Below, in pieces: positions 1 to 9,028 of a stretch of 64,000 bases of DNA. The notes beneath the pieces were generated by a model, which ran no database searches, was not told where the DNA came from, and was given only the letters and a program-made list of their open reading frames with translations. This stretch comes from Lentzea albidocapillata (lineage in GTDB: Bacteria; Actinomycetota; Actinomycetes; Mycobacteriales; Pseudonocardiaceae). The stretch is from assembly GCF_000719115.1 (NCBI RefSeq), contig NZ_JOEA01000005.1, positions 62,001 through 126,000 of the forward strand, in the 5' to 3' direction. A program made the translations under genes and the position numbers. Position 1 is the first letter of the stretch, and each line of letters begins with the position of its first letter.

Positions 1-122
1 CTCGGGCGCTGAGCGGGGTCACGCCCTGCCGAGCGCCGCCGCCGGCACCGAGCGGCGCGGCAGCAGCTTCTCCGACTGGTCCCCCGTCGTGGTCGTGCGC
101 CCTCTCGCGGGGACGCCCGCGG
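1..122. other. window-edge stretch without an assignable gene
   Basis: The first 122 bases lie downstream of the minus-strand DUF4342 gene. One plus frame reads through without a stop and could be the tail of a gene that starts outside the window, but nothing in it is recognisable. No clear hairpin or promoter is visible. Confidence 0.3.
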
Positions 123-413
123 CTACACCCGCTCGGACTCGACCGTCGTCACGGACTGACCGGCGGACGGCTCGCGGCTCTCCAGCGAGATCCCGCACTT
201 GCCGACCAGCGCGGCACCGGCACCGATCGTCGTGACGACCGGAGCGGCGAACGCCGCGATCAACCCGAGGGCCACCGGCACCTCGAGCACCACGTCGTCC
301 TTGCTGTCCCGCACGACGACGCGACGGTTGAAACCCTCGCTGACCAGCCCGCGCACGGTGTCGACCACCGAGTCGACGGTGGTCCGGGTGGACTCAGGCC
401 TGGATTCGCTCAT
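123..413 (-). CDS. DUF4342 domain protein
   Basis: This 96-residue protein has the arrangement of the DUF4342 family. A helical N-terminus (about residues 12-28) is followed by a short basic beta region and then a conserved hydrophobic stretch at about residues 46-72 that begins PVALGLIAAFAAP. That stretch could associate with a membrane. The ATG start is preceded by GAGGAG at good spacing, which supports the start. The family is found in actinobacteria and firmicutes and its function is unknown. The gene is alone, and the next minus-strand gene starts 94 bp upstream of its own start. The family call is fairly secure; no role can be inferred. Confidence 0.75.
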   Translation of the reverse strand: MSESRPESTRTTVDSVVDTVRGLVSEGFNRRVVVRDSKDDVVLEVPVALGLIAAFAAPVVTTIGAGAALVGKCGISLESREPSAGQSVTTVESERV

Positions 414-506
414 GATTCTCCTCGCACTGCGGATGTCCTTGACGACTCCAGAGTGCCTGCGGCCGGAAGCCCTGCCATCAGGGTTTCCCCCTGACCTCCA
501 CCTGAT

Positions 507-1619
507 CTATCCCTCATCCGCGACGGCCACGAGGGTGAACTCGGCACGCCCGGAACGCACGCCGTTGACCTGCAGCTCGACGGCGTGCCGCCCGGGGTGG
601 TAGCGGCGCGTGGTCAGCACCCGGAACGAGTGCGCCCGGCTGAGTTCGTAGGTCTCACCGGGCCCGACGGTCCGGGTGGTGAGCTTGAAGGTCTTGCCGG
701 TGAGCGTGCCGTTGGCCTTGAGGTGGTGCACGACGTAGTCGATCACCAGCCGCGCGGGCTCCTGGCCGAGGTTGCGCACCGAGCCCGTGAACGACAGCGT
801 CTCCCCGATCACCACGGTGCCGGAGGTGAGCAGCGGACCGGTCACGTCCAGGTGCGCGGAGGTGAACCCGAGCAACTCCAGCGCGCCGGGATGGCCCTGT
901 TTGACGAGCGTGCGCAGACCGTGGCGCACGACGCGTGCGGTGTTGTCGTCGGGCGCGGCCATCCACTCGCTCGCGGTCGCGACGACGAGTTCCGGGTCCC
1001 GGCGGCTGATGTCGTTGAGGTGGTTGGCGACCGACCGCCGGACGTACTCGCTCTCGTCCCGGTACAGCGCGTCGAGGATCGGCAGCGTGGCCTTGGGCCC
1101 GGCGAGGATTCCGGGCACGCGGACGGCCCAGGGCAGCAGCGGGCGCGTGCCCTCCGAGGCGAGCCGGCGCACGTCCGCCGACTCCGAACGGGTCCAGAGG
1201 AAGATCGTGTCCAGTGCCCGCCCGAGATCCTGGCCGAGCAGGGCACGCAGGGCGAACTCCGAGGTCAGCCGGGGTGTCAGCTCCGCCAGCAGAGCGAGCG
1301 CGTCGTCGAACGCGTCCACACCGCCCTCGTCGATCGCCTTCGCGGCGACGGCACTGGTGACCGGCCAGATCAGCCATCCGGTGAAGGAGGGCACCCCGGC
1401 GGCCGCGCGCACGGTCCGTGCGAACGAGGTGTAGTCGCCCGGCAGGTCGGCGAGCAACGCGTCACGGATGAGGTCGCTGCGCTCCCTGAGCGCCAGCGGC
1501 GCCAGGGCGGTTTCGGCCGCGCTCAGCCGGGGCAGGCGCGCTCCCGGTGACACGGTGTGCAGGGCGGCGGTGAGGGCACGAACGGCAGGAGCACCGATCA
1601 GCTCATCGGCAAAGGGCAT
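507..1619 (-). CDS. DNA alkylation repair (AlkD-like) HEAT-repeat protein
   Basis: The 370-residue protein has tandem helical HEAT-like repeats over about residues 20-240. These include the run around SEYVRRSVANHLNDISRRDP, which is characteristic of the AlkC/AlkD DNA glycosylase-like family. Family members recognise alkylated bases such as N3- or N7-alkylpurines through a positively charged HEAT solenoid and excise them. Residues 245-365 form a beta-rich C-terminal extension seen in many actinobacterial homologues. The gene stands alone, divergent from the GAF-ANTAR gene that starts at 1815. The family assignment is good. Glycosylase activity is inferred and has not been shown from catalytic residues. 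Confidence 0.75.
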   Translation of the reverse strand: MPFADELIGAPAVRALTAALHTVSPGARLPRLSAAETALAPLALRERSDLIRDALLADLPGDYTSFARTVRAAAGVPSFTGWLIWPVTSAVAAKAIDEGGVDAFDDALALLAELTPRLTSEFALRALLGQDLGRALDTIFLWTRSESADVRRLASEGTRPLLPWAVRVPGILAGPKATLPILDALYRDESEYVRRSVANHLNDISRRDPELVVATASEWMAAPDDNTARVVRHGLRTLVKQGHPGALELLGFTSAHLDVTGPLLTSGTVVIGETLSFTGSVRNLGQEPARLVIDYVVHHLKANGTLTGKTFKLTTRTVGPGETYELSRAHSFRVLTTRRYHPGRHAVELQVNGVRSGRAEFTLVAVADEG

Positions 1620-1814
1620 GTCGTTCTCCGCCGGAGACTGATCCGGAGTAGTGGGAAGCCAGGCAGGACAACGCTACCCGGCACCGGCTCGTCACCGGTT
1701 CGGTCTATCGCCTTTCCGCGGGCGTGCACGCCGAATCGCGCAGGCTCTAACATTCCCTGCGAGCGCGTTGAGCGACCAGCGCCGCGAACTCGATTCCGGC
1801 GAGAGGACGACGGT

Positions 1815-2600
1815 ATGGGCGACTTGACGATCCCACCGAGCCAGGACGGCGCACCCACCGCCGGAGCCGAGCGGCAGGACCCGGTGGAGCGGCTCGACGA
1901 CGCGACCGACGCGTTGATGATGCTGCGGGACGGTTTCTCCGGCGAGGAACCGCTCGACGAGGTGCTGCAGCGGCTCAGCGAGACCGCCACGAGAGCGGTC
2001 CAGGACGCCGACGCGGTCACCGTCACCGTGAACCCTCAGCAACCGAGGACCGCGGCCGCCAGCGTCGCCGCGCTCATCGAGATCGACGAGAAGCAGTACA
2101 GCTCCAACCGCGGTCCGTGCCTGGAGGCCGCCCGCACGCTCCGTGCCGTGCGCGCCGTGGTCGGGGACAACGGGGACAGCTGGCCCGAGTTCGACGCGGC
2201 CGCCGAGCAGCACGGCGTGCGCGCCTACCTGTCCGTGCCGATCCTGCTGCCGGCCGCGGACCACAGCGACGCCAAGCACATCGGTTCCCTCAACCTCTAC
2301 AGCTACAACGCCGCGGCGTTCGACCCGTTCGACGAAGGCGTGATGCGGCTGTTCACCACCGCCGCCAGCGCCGCGATCGACAACGCCCACCGGTGGCAGC
2401 GCTCCCGCGACCACATCACCCACCTCGAGACCGCGCTCGTCTCACGCGCGGTCATCGACCAGGCCAAGGGCGTGCTCATGGCGGTGCATTCGTGCACCGC
2501 GGACGAGGCCTTCGCGATGCTCGTGCAGGACTCCCAGAAACGGAACGTCAAGCTGCGTGAGGTCGCGCAGGGCCTGCTCGACAGCGTCGTCCCGCGCTGA
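1815..2600 (+). CDS. GAF-ANTAR two-domain response regulator
   Basis: This 261-residue protein has a GAF sensory domain (about residues 30-185) and a C-terminal ANTAR RNA-binding domain (about 195-255). The ANTAR part shows the typical SRAVIDQAKGVLM start and an AF.ML...S...N.KLREVA helix. ANTAR proteins bind paired hairpins in nascent transcripts and prevent termination. The ATG at 1815 is chosen because a purine-rich GAGAGGA lies just upstream; a longer open frame begins at 1557 but overlaps the divergent promoter region. A second GAF-ANTAR gene lies at 12848. The ligand of the GAF domain and the RNA targets are unknown. Confidence 0.88.
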   Translation: MGDLTIPPSQDGAPTAGAERQDPVERLDDATDALMMLRDGFSGEEPLDEVLQRLSETATRAVQDADAVTVTVNPQQPRTAAASVAALIEIDEKQYSSNRGPCLEAARTLRAVRAVVGDNGDSWPEFDAAAEQHGVRAYLSVPILLPAADHSDAKHIGSLNLYSYNAAAFDPFDEGVMRLFTTAASAAIDNAHRWQRSRDHITHLETALVSRAVIDQAKGVLMAVHSCTADEAFAMLVQDSQKRNVKLREVAQGLLDSVVPR

Positions 2601-2629
2601 GCCCGGCGCCCCAAGCAGGGTCGGCCGCG

Positions 2630-3418
2630 TTACGACTCCGCCGAGCCGGGTTCGGACATCCTGCGGTGCGCCTTGGCTTTCACCGGGTCCGGCAGCACCC
2701 GGCCCGCGAGCGCCTGCGCCTTGTTCTTCACCGAGCCGGCGACGACGTGGTCCCTGCCCTTCATCAACGCCTCGAAACCCTCGCGCGCGACCTGCGCCGG
2801 ATCGTCCTTGGCGGACTGGGCGACCTTGGTGTCCTGCATGCCCGCGCGGTCGAAGAAGTTCGTGTCCGTCGGACCGGGCATCAGCGTGGTCACGCTGACA
2901 CCGGTGTCCTTCAGCTCCTCGCGCAGGCCCTGCCCGAACGAGGCGAGGAACGCCTTCGACGCCGCGTACACCGTCTGGAACGGACCTGGGGTGGTGGCCG
3001 CGATCGACGACGTGAACAGCACGCGCCCTTCCTTGCGGTCCACCATGTCCGCGAGCACGCGGTGCGTCAGGTGCACGGCGGACGTGACGTTCAGGTTGAC
3101 GATCTCCAGGTTGTCGTCCACGGACGTGTCGCGGACGAAGTCTCCGCCGACACCGACCCCCGCGTTGACCGCGAGCGCGTCGACCGGCCGCCCGCTCGCC
3201 CTGATCCGCGCCACGAGCTCCTCGACGCCCTGGTACGACGAGAGGTCGGCCTGCACGGCGTCCACCTGGACACCACGGCCTCGAAGCTCCCCGCCGACGG
3301 TGCCGATCGCGTCGTCCTCGGCCGCGATCACCAGATCGTAACCGTTGTCCGCGAACACCTTCGCGAGCTCGAGCCCGATACCGCTCGACGCTCCCGTCAC
3401 GACTGCCTGTGGGTTCAC
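2630..3418 (-). CDS. short-chain dehydrogenase/reductase (classical SDR)
   Basis: A 262-residue classical SDR. The nucleotide-binding motif TGASSGIG is at about residues 7-14, an NAG motif is near residue 90, the catalytic Ser is in FTSSIA, and the YxxxK motif is YAASK near residue 155. The GTG start at 3418 has a strong GGAGGA ribosome-binding site, whereas upstream in-frame starts have none. The C-terminus resembles SDRs annotated as ketoacyl-ACP reductase-like or oxidoreductases of unknown substrate. It converges with the GAF-ANTAR gene, with only 29 bp between them, and is divergent from the MFS gene. Confidence 0.85.
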   Translation of the reverse strand: MNPQAVVTGASSGIGLELAKVFADNGYDLVIAAEDDAIGTVGGELRGRGVQVDAVQADLSSYQGVEELVARIRASGRPVDALAVNAGVGVGGDFVRDTSVDDNLEIVNLNVTSAVHLTHRVLADMVDRKEGRVLFTSSIAATTPGPFQTVYAASKAFLASFGQGLREELKDTGVSVTTLMPGPTDTNFFDRAGMQDTKVAQSAKDDPAQVAREGFEALMKGRDHVVAGSVKNKAQALAGRVLPDPVKAKAHRRMSEPGSAES

Positions 3419-3670
3419 CGATCCTCCTCCAGAGCGCGTGGCCGACACCACGGAGGTACCCCGGACCGCGCAGGGCATTCGCGGTTGTGCCGACACCGCG
3501 TAAGTAACCGACGTCCACTGTGGATCTGTTGGGACCGCTCGGGAAACAACCTCCGTCAGCCGCCCCCGGCGTGAAGGAACTCACGTATGGATCCGGCATG
3601 ACCGCACGTAGGCTCGTCAAAGTCCGGGCCGTGTCGTGTCTGGCCCAATCCCCGTTCGAGGAGTTGTGTA

Positions 3671-5008
3671 TTGCGGCGAACGATGCCGCCGATGTTCCGC
3701 GCCCTGAGCCATCGGAACTACCGCCGTTGGGCAGCCGCGGATCTGATCTCCGTGACGGGCTCGTGGATGCAGGTCATCGGTGTGAACTGGGTGGTGCTCG
3801 AGCGCACCGGCTCGGTGACCTCGGTCGGGTTCTCGGTGCTGCTCAGCACGCTGCCCGCCGTTCTGCTCGGCCCGTGGGCGGGTGCGCTCGCCGACCGGTT
3901 CCCGGTGCGCCGGATCGTGCTCGTCTGCCAGGCCCTGCACGCTGTGCTGGCGGGCATGCTCGCGTTCGCCGTCTGGTCGGAGCTGCCGATGACGCCGATC
4001 TACGCGCTCACCTTCGCGGCGGGGCTGGTCACCGTGTTCGACGGTCCCGCGTTCGGCCGGCTGAGCAGCCAGATCGTCCCGCGGGACGGCCTCGCCAACG
4101 CGGTCGCGCTCGGCTCGGTGATCAGTTCGGTCGGCCGGATCCTCGGGATGAGCACGGCGGGGGTGCTCGTCGCGCTGGTCGGCGCACCGGTGTTGTTCGT
4201 GCTCAACGGCGTCAGCTTCGTCGCCGTCATCGTCGCGGTGCTGACCATTCGCAGTGCGGAGTTCCACCCCCTCGCCACGAGCGCTCCCAGCCGGGCGGGC
4301 GTGCGGGAGGGCCTGCGGTACGTCACCGGCAGCGGGCGACTGCTGTTGCTCGTCACACTCGGGTTCGTCCTGTCCTGCCTCGGCCGCAACTACCAGGTCA
4401 CCATGGCGGCGATGAGCACCGACGCGGCGATGTACGGCCTGCTCTCGTCGGTGTTCGCCATCGGCACCGTGCTGGGCGGGCTGTTCGCGGCGGCCCGGCG
4501 CACGCTGTCCGTGCGGCTCCTGCTCGTGGCCGCGACCCTGGCGAGCCTGCTCCAGGCGGTCGGCGGCCTCCTGCCGAGCCCCGTCGCGTTCGCCGTCGTG
4601 CTCGTGCCGATCGCCGCGGCGGCGGTGCTGATCGACACGACCATGAGCACCCGTCTGCAACTCGACTCCGAGGACGGCATGCGTGGCCGGATGCTCGCGA
4701 TCAGCGGCTCCGCCGGTGCCGCCGCGGGTGCGGTCGGCGCGCCCCTGCTCGGCTGGCTGTGCGAGCGGATCGGGGCGGACACGACGCTGGTGCTGGCGGG
4801 CACCGTGACGTTGCTCGCGACGCTGAGCGCGGCCTCGCTCTTCGGCGCGTCCCCGCAGCGGCGAACGGCGTTCGCCCACCGGGTGCTGCACCGGCGGCGT
4901 GGTGTGGCGCACCCGGCCGGACATCCGCACCAGCCCGCGCCGGTCACGCGCCCGCGCCGCCGTGCTCGGGTGCGGGCGAGGTCCAAGGCCGAAGCACACG
5001 GACGGTGA
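3671..5008 (+). CDS. MFS family efflux transporter
   Basis: The 445-residue membrane protein has about 12 hydrophobic segments. The first-loop motif GALADRFPVRR (near residue 76) is typical of the major facilitator superfamily, in the DHA3 / enterobactin-exporter-like group. It probably exports a small molecule by proton antiport; the substrate is unknown. The TTG start at 3671 is supported by GAGGAG seven bases upstream; ATG codons at 3683 and 3692 are alternatives. The last 30 residues are strongly basic and look cytoplasmic. It is followed 41 bp later by a small hypothetical gene on the same strand. Confidence 0.85.
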   Translation: MRRTMPPMFRALSHRNYRRWAAADLISVTGSWMQVIGVNWVVLERTGSVTSVGFSVLLSTLPAVLLGPWAGALADRFPVRRIVLVCQALHAVLAGMLAFAVWSELPMTPIYALTFAAGLVTVFDGPAFGRLSSQIVPRDGLANAVALGSVISSVGRILGMSTAGVLVALVGAPVLFVLNGVSFVAVIVAVLTIRSAEFHPLATSAPSRAGVREGLRYVTGSGRLLLLVTLGFVLSCLGRNYQVTMAAMSTDAAMYGLLSSVFAIGTVLGGLFAAARRTLSVRLLLVAATLASLLQAVGGLLPSPVAFAVVLVPIAAAAVLIDTTMSTRLQLDSEDGMRGRMLAISGSAGAAAGAVGAPLLGWLCERIGADTTLVLAGTVTLLATLSAASLFGASPQRRTAFAHRVLHRRRGVAHPAGHPHQPAPVTRPRRRARVRARSKAEAHGR

Positions 5009-5049
5009 CAGCGGCGTTTCCGACCGCTGGTCACGGGTAGCCAGCCGCC

Positions 5050-5334
5050 ATGAGCACCGATGTCCGCATCACGTCCATGGCCGACAACGAGTACGCCGCC
5101 GAAGTGCACGAAGGCACGGAGACGACCACTCATCACGTCGTGCTGACACAAGGCTTTCTCGACGATCTCGCGGTGCAGGAACCGGACGGGCCCACGCTGG
5201 TCGAGGAGATCATCCGGTACCTGCTCGACCGCGAGCCGAACACGGCTGTCCCGCACGAGCTGGATCCCGCGGCGCTGGTCGGTCAGGACGCCGAGTTCCT
5301 GCCCGAGCTGCGGCGCCGCCTGGGTGCGGAGTGA
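5050..5334 (+). CDS. small acidic hypothetical protein
   Basis: This is a 94-residue acidic protein with no signal peptide or membrane segment. A beta-rich N-terminal half (residues 3-35) is followed by helices, and the C-terminus is rich in Asp, Glu and Leu. It sits between the MFS gene and the convergent Rv2629-like gene, and a small hairpin overlaps its stop codon. Codon bias matches the neighbours, which supports its being a real gene. It resembles conserved actinobacterial proteins of unknown function, and no role can be assigned. Confidence 0.65.
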   Translation: MSTDVRITSMADNEYAAEVHEGTETTTHHVVLTQGFLDDLAVQEPDGPTLVEEIIRYLLDREPNTAVPHELDPAALVGQDAEFLPELRRRLGAE

Positions 5335-5349
5335 GGCTCTTCGAGCCTC
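5333..5349. terminator. short hairpin between convergent genes
   Basis: A perfect 7-bp inverted repeat GAGGCTC / GAGCCTC with a TTC loop overlaps the stop of the 94-residue gene and lies just before the end of the convergent Rv2629-like gene. There is no U-tract. It probably acts as a bidirectional terminator. Confidence 0.45.
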
Positions 5350-5361
5350 GTCTGACGACGA

Positions 5362-6459
5362 CTACGGGCGGTGGCGCAGGATGGCGCCGACGCCCTGCAG
5401 CACCTCGATGTCGTCGCCGGCAACGACGTTCGCGCCGGTCACGGCCGCCGCGCGGGTGAACGCGTCGTCCGCGCGGTTGCGCTCGACGCCGACCGGCTCC
5501 TCGGCGAACTCACGGACGCCGGCCTCGTCGGCCCCGACCTGGTCGGGCCGGTCACTCGTCCACACCAGCTGGTCCGCCAGCACGTCGGGGTTGACGACGA
5601 GCGTGTCCACGTTGGCCTCGCGCAGCGCGTCCGCGACCCGCCCGAGGCCTTCGACGGCGAGCCCGTCCCGGCCGAGTTCGGCACGGAACCGCTCGACGAC
5701 GTCGGCATCGCGCCGCTGCTGACGTTGTGCGACCAGAGCACGCACGGCGTTGCCGAACTCGTCGTCGTCCGTGCCCCCGGCCAGTCCCGTTCCCTCGACC
5801 TCCACGACCAGGTCGTCGTCGAGTCCGAGCTCGGTGCGCACCGCACTGCGCGCCTGCACCTCACCGCCGAGGACCACGAGTTCGGCCCGTACCTCGTCCA
5901 CCAGCCGTTCGACCTCGTCGGCGACCTGCTTCGCGTTGTGCTTGACGGTGTCCTCCACCCGCTGGTGCATCCGCCGGTGGGACCATCCGCCGCCACCGGC
6001 CTTGTGCAGCGGGTGCTGCCGGCCGCGCACGGACTGCACCAGTTCGACCTGTCCGTCGAACGAGTGCAGGTCGGCGCCGGACGAGTCGGCGACCACGACG
6101 ACGTGCGGCACCGGTGGCGGCAGGTAGGAGGCGAGCGGCAGCAGGTCCGGCAGCGACGAGTAGCGGGTGACGTCGGCAGGTGGCGGCACCGGCAGCGTCT
6201 GGTCCACCAGCACGGACGCACCTGACGCGATCAGCACGCGCCCGGCCTTGCCGGCCGGTGGCTCGGCCGCGGACACCGCCCTGTCCAGCGCGGCCAGTGT
6301 CTTCTCCGGTGCGCCCTGGTCCGCCAGCTGGTCCCGCAGTCCCCGCCAGCGCAGATCGGCGATCTTGGCCGCGTCCTCGGTGTCGTGCGACGCGTCGAGG
6401 TAGACCGATGCGAACGGACCGGGGGCAGTGGCTACGTCTCGCAACTTCGACATGTCCAT
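5362..6459 (-). CDS. Rv2629-like (baeRF family) release-factor-fold protein
   Basis: This 365-residue protein matches the Rv2629 / Vms1-Ankzf1-like group of bacterial archaeo-eukaryotic release-factor (eRF1) relatives. Visible features are an N-terminal alpha/beta domain starting FASVYLDAS, a central glycine-rich KAGGGGWSHRRMHQR segment near residues 155-170 that corresponds to the catalytic-loop region of the family, and a C-terminal domain. Eukaryotic Vms1 relatives release peptides from stalled ribosomes. Bacterial members are suspected to act on ribosomes or tRNA and are often stress or dormancy linked in mycobacteria. The spacing to the downstream GT4 gene is 39 bp, but the two are probably functionally unrelated. 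Confidence 0.75.
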   Translation of the reverse strand: MDMSKLRDVATAPGPFASVYLDASHDTEDAAKIADLRWRGLRDQLADQGAPEKTLAALDRAVSAAEPPAGKAGRVLIASGASVLVDQTLPVPPPADVTRYSSLPDLLPLASYLPPPVPHVVVVADSSGADLHSFDGQVELVQSVRGRQHPLHKAGGGGWSHRRMHQRVEDTVKHNAKQVADEVERLVDEVRAELVVLGGEVQARSAVRTELGLDDDLVVEVEGTGLAGGTDDDEFGNAVRALVAQRQQRRDADVVERFRAELGRDGLAVEGLGRVADALREANVDTLVVNPDVLADQLVWTSDRPDQVGADEAGVREFAEEPVGVERNRADDAFTRAAAVTGANVVAGDDIEVLQGVGAILRHRP

Positions 6460-6498
6460 GTAACCGGTGTTCCCGGTGAATCGACATCTACACGGCGG

Positions 6499-7692
6499 TC
6501 ACCGCACCATCGCCAGCGATGGCCGGGCGACGCGCAGGTACAGGTGTTCGGTCCTGCGCGCGACCTCGCCCCAGGTGTAGCAGGCGGAGACCCGGTCGGC
6601 CCCGGCGGTGCCGTAGACGTTGCGCCGGGAGCGGTCCGCGAGCAACGCCCGCAGCTCCTTCGCGAGCCGTTTCGGATCTCGCGGGGGCACCAGCTTCCCG
6701 GTGATGCCGTCGACCACGGTGTCGAGGAGCCCGCCGACCGCGGAAGCGATCACCGGCAGGCCGCACGCCATCGCCTCCAGCGGCACGATGCCGAACGGCT
6801 CGTACCACGGTACGCAGGCGACGACGTCCGCCGAGCGCAGGAAGTCGGGCATGTCCTTGCGGGCCACCTGTCCGACCAGCCGGACCCGGTCGCGGACCCC
6901 GAGGGCCTCCGCGTGCGCGAGCAACCGCTGCGCCTCCCGGTCCGTTCGCAGCTTGCGGGTGGGCGGGCCACCCGCGATCAGCAACTCGGCGTCCGGCACG
7001 GTCTGCAGGGCGGTGATCAGGTCTTCGAAACCCTTGCGCGGCACCAGCCTGCCGACCGACACGATCCGCCGCGGGCGGGGAGAGGCCGGGGCGGGGTGGA
7101 ACAGCTCCGGGTCGACGCCGCACGGCACGACGGCGGTGCGGGTACGCCGGATTCCCATGCTCACCAGCTCGTTCACCTCGTCGTCGCAGGTCGCGGCGAT
7201 CAGATCGGCTTTCTTGCCGATGATCCGCTCGATCGGGATCCGCTGGGGAGGACTGGTGTCCGCCTCGTGCTGGTAGCGGCGTTTCACGGTGCCGAGCGCG
7301 TGGAACGTCTGCACCACCGGCACGTCGAGGTCGCGCGCCGCCATCACGGCGGCGAAGCCGGACATCCAGAAGTGCGCGTGCACGACGTCGGGCGGCGCGG
7401 CACACCAGTCCGCGGCCAGAAAGCGGGCGAACTCCCCCATGAACGGCAGGAGTTCGTCCTTGGGCATGTACTCGGCCGGTCCGGCGGGTACGTGCACCAC
7501 CTCGTAGCCGGCCTTCGCGCGCATCCGTGCAGGGAGCTTGCGGTTGTCACGCCGCGTGTAGACCACGACCTCGTGTCCCCGCGCCACCAAGGCTTCCGAC
7601 AGCGCGGCCACGTGCACGTTCTGCCCACCGGCGTCGACCTCGCCCAGCTCCGCCAGTGGGCTTGCGTGCTCGGACACCATCGCGATCCTCAT
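6499..7692 (-). CDS. glycosyltransferase family 4
   Basis: A 397-residue retaining GT-B glycosyltransferase. The N-terminus MRIAMVSEHASPLA is followed by the GGQNVHV acceptor-site loop. The E-x7-E motif EPFGIVPLE lies near residue 297 in the nucleotide-sugar site. Resemblance is to MshA- and sucrose-synthase-like GT4 enzymes. The ATG at 7692 has a GGAGGTGAG ribosome-binding site. A second in-frame ATG at 7749 begins MDRT, exactly as the gmhB-like gene does, and sits in a 43-bp repeat of that gene's promoter region. The gene is last in the UDP-xylose/carbamoyl operon and probably adds a sugar to the glycan made by this locus. Confidence 0.87.
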   Translation of the reverse strand: MRIAMVSEHASPLAELGEVDAGGQNVHVAALSEALVARGHEVVVYTRRDNRKLPARMRAKAGYEVVHVPAGPAEYMPKDELLPFMGEFARFLAADWCAAPPDVVHAHFWMSGFAAVMAARDLDVPVVQTFHALGTVKRRYQHEADTSPPQRIPIERIIGKKADLIAATCDDEVNELVSMGIRRTRTAVVPCGVDPELFHPAPASPRPRRIVSVGRLVPRKGFEDLITALQTVPDAELLIAGGPPTRKLRTDREAQRLLAHAEALGVRDRVRLVGQVARKDMPDFLRSADVVACVPWYEPFGIVPLEAMACGLPVIASAVGGLLDTVVDGITGKLVPPRDPKRLAKELRALLADRSRRNVYGTAGADRVSACYTWGEVARRTEHLYLRVARPSLAMVR

Positions 7693-7740
7693 GCCCTCAC
7701 CTCCGTCGCACAGCCGATCCCCGTCCGAGAGAGGGGAAGT

Positions 7741-7783
7741 CCGGTCCATAGAGGAGATTTATCCGTCAGAAGCGGTTCGAAAC
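7741..7783 (-). repeat. promoter-region repeat, copy A (upstream of GT4)
   Basis: This 43-bp stretch matches 18641-18683 at 36 of 43 positions, in the same orientation and exactly 10,900 bp away. In the minus direction it reads GTTTC..., then a TAAATCT box, then CTCCTCTATGGA, where the ATG begins MDRT in both copies. A TAAAT box about 10 bases before an ATG, with no ribosome-binding site, suggests a promoter for a leaderless transcript. It lies in the 85-bp gap between the UDP-glucose dehydrogenase and GT4 genes. Confidence 0.7.
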
Positions 7784-7834
7784 ACCACTCACCGAAGCGC
7801 TACTCGGCGTCACCGCACCGTGTTCGTCCGACGA

Positions 7835-9028
7835 TCAATGCCGCCCGTCCGGGTGTCCCACGCTGACCAGTCGAAAGCCCGCCTCGCGGACCTTGGCGGC
7901 GGGAACGACGCCTCGGGTGTCGACCAGCACCGGGGTCGTCATCCGGTCCGCGAGCGCGGGCCAGTCGAGCTCGGCGAACTCCGGCCACTCGGTGAGCACG
8001 ACCAGCACGTCGCGGCCGTCCGCCAGTTCCTCCGGTGTGCCGACGACGGTGATGCCATCGATGTCGTGGCTGATCGCCGGGTCGTAGGCACTGACCTCCC
8101 CGACCAGCAGCCGCGCTATCGCGAGCGCCGGCGAGTCGCGCAGGTCGTTGGTACCCGCCTTGAACGTGAGGCCGAGCAGTCCGATCCGGTCGCCCTCGAT
8201 CATCTGCGCGATGCGGCGGACCTGGTGGTCGTTGGTGTCGACGGCGGCGCGCAGGGTCGCGAACTCGACGTCCTGGTCCCGCGCCGTGGTGAGCAACGCG
8301 CGGGTGTCCTTGGGCAGGCAGGAGCCGCCCCAGCCGGGGCCGGGCCGCAGGAACGCGGCGCCGATGCGTTCGTCCAGGCGCATGCCCTCGGTGACGCCGT
8401 CGATGTCCGCGCCGACCTGTTCGCACAGCTCGGCGAGGGTGTTGACGAAGGACAGCTTCACCGCGAGGAAGCTGTTGCAGGCGTACTTGATCAGCTCGGC
8501 CGTGGTGTTGTCGGTGAGCACGACCGGTACGTCGCCGTAGAGCGCGGCAACCCGTCTCGCCGCCTCCCGGTCGGCCGAACCGACCACCACCCGTTGCGGC
8601 CGCAGGAAGTCCTCGACCGCGTGGCCTTCCCGCAGGAACTCCGGGTTCGACACGGTCGGCCGGTGCGCGATGCCCTGCGCGGTGCCGACGGGAACCGTCG
8701 ACTTCAGCACCAGCACGGTGTCCTCCCGCACCTGCGCGACGACGTCGTGCACGGCGGTGAGATCGGCTTCACCGTGCTCCCCCGCCGGTGTGGGAACGCA
8801 GACGAACAGGAAGTCCACCTCATGCGGAAACACCGTGGTGAACTCGATTTCATGCTGCTCCAGCAGCTCTGCGAGCCCAGGTTCGACCAGGTCGACCTCG
8901 TTGCGCCGCAACCGCTCGACCTTCGCCTCGTCCACGTCCGCGCAGACGACGTCGTGGCCCAGGTGCGCCAGGCAGGCCGCCGTGGTCAGGCCGACGTACC
9001 CGGCACCAACGACACCGATTCGATGCAC
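7835..9028 (-). CDS. UDP-glucose / nucleotide-sugar 6-dehydrogenase
   Basis: A 397-residue NAD-dependent nucleotide-sugar 6-dehydrogenase. The Rossmann motif GAGYVG is at residues 8-13, the STVPVGT segment is near 115, and the catalytic cysteine is in GGSCLPKDT near residue 237. A C-terminal UDP-binding domain includes LTFKAGTNDLRDSPA. The likely reaction is UDP-glucose to UDP-glucuronate, which suits the UDP-glucuronate-decarboxylase-type gene at 11552. The GTG start at 9028 has a GGGAGGG ribosome-binding site. Its first 43 bases overlap the end of the upstream GT2 gene, so the two are probably translationally coupled. GDP-mannose is a less likely substrate. Confidence 0.87.
   Translation of the reverse strand: MHRIGVVGAGYVGLTTAACLAHLGHDVVCADVDEAKVERLRRNEVDLVEPGLAELLEQHEIEFTTVFPHEVDFLFVCVPTPAGEHGEADLTAVHDVVAQVREDTVLVLKSTVPVGTAQGIAHRPTVSNPEFLREGHAVEDFLRPQRVVVGSADREAARRVAALYGDVPVVLTDNTTAELIKYACNSFLAVKLSFVNTLAELCEQVGADIDGVTEGMRLDERIGAAFLRPGPGWGGSCLPKDTRALLTTARDQDVEFATLRAAVDTNDHQVRRIAQMIEGDRIGLLGLTFKAGTNDLRDSPALAIARLLVGEVSAYDPAISHDIDGITVVGTPEELADGRDVLVVLTEWPEFAELDWPALADRMTTPVLVDTRGVVPAAKVREAGFRLVSVGHPDGRH

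Noticed and set aside
7744..7785. tRNA-like GGTTCGAAAC segment
   Set aside because: No acceptor or anticodon stems around it; the segment belongs to the 43-bp promoter repeat.
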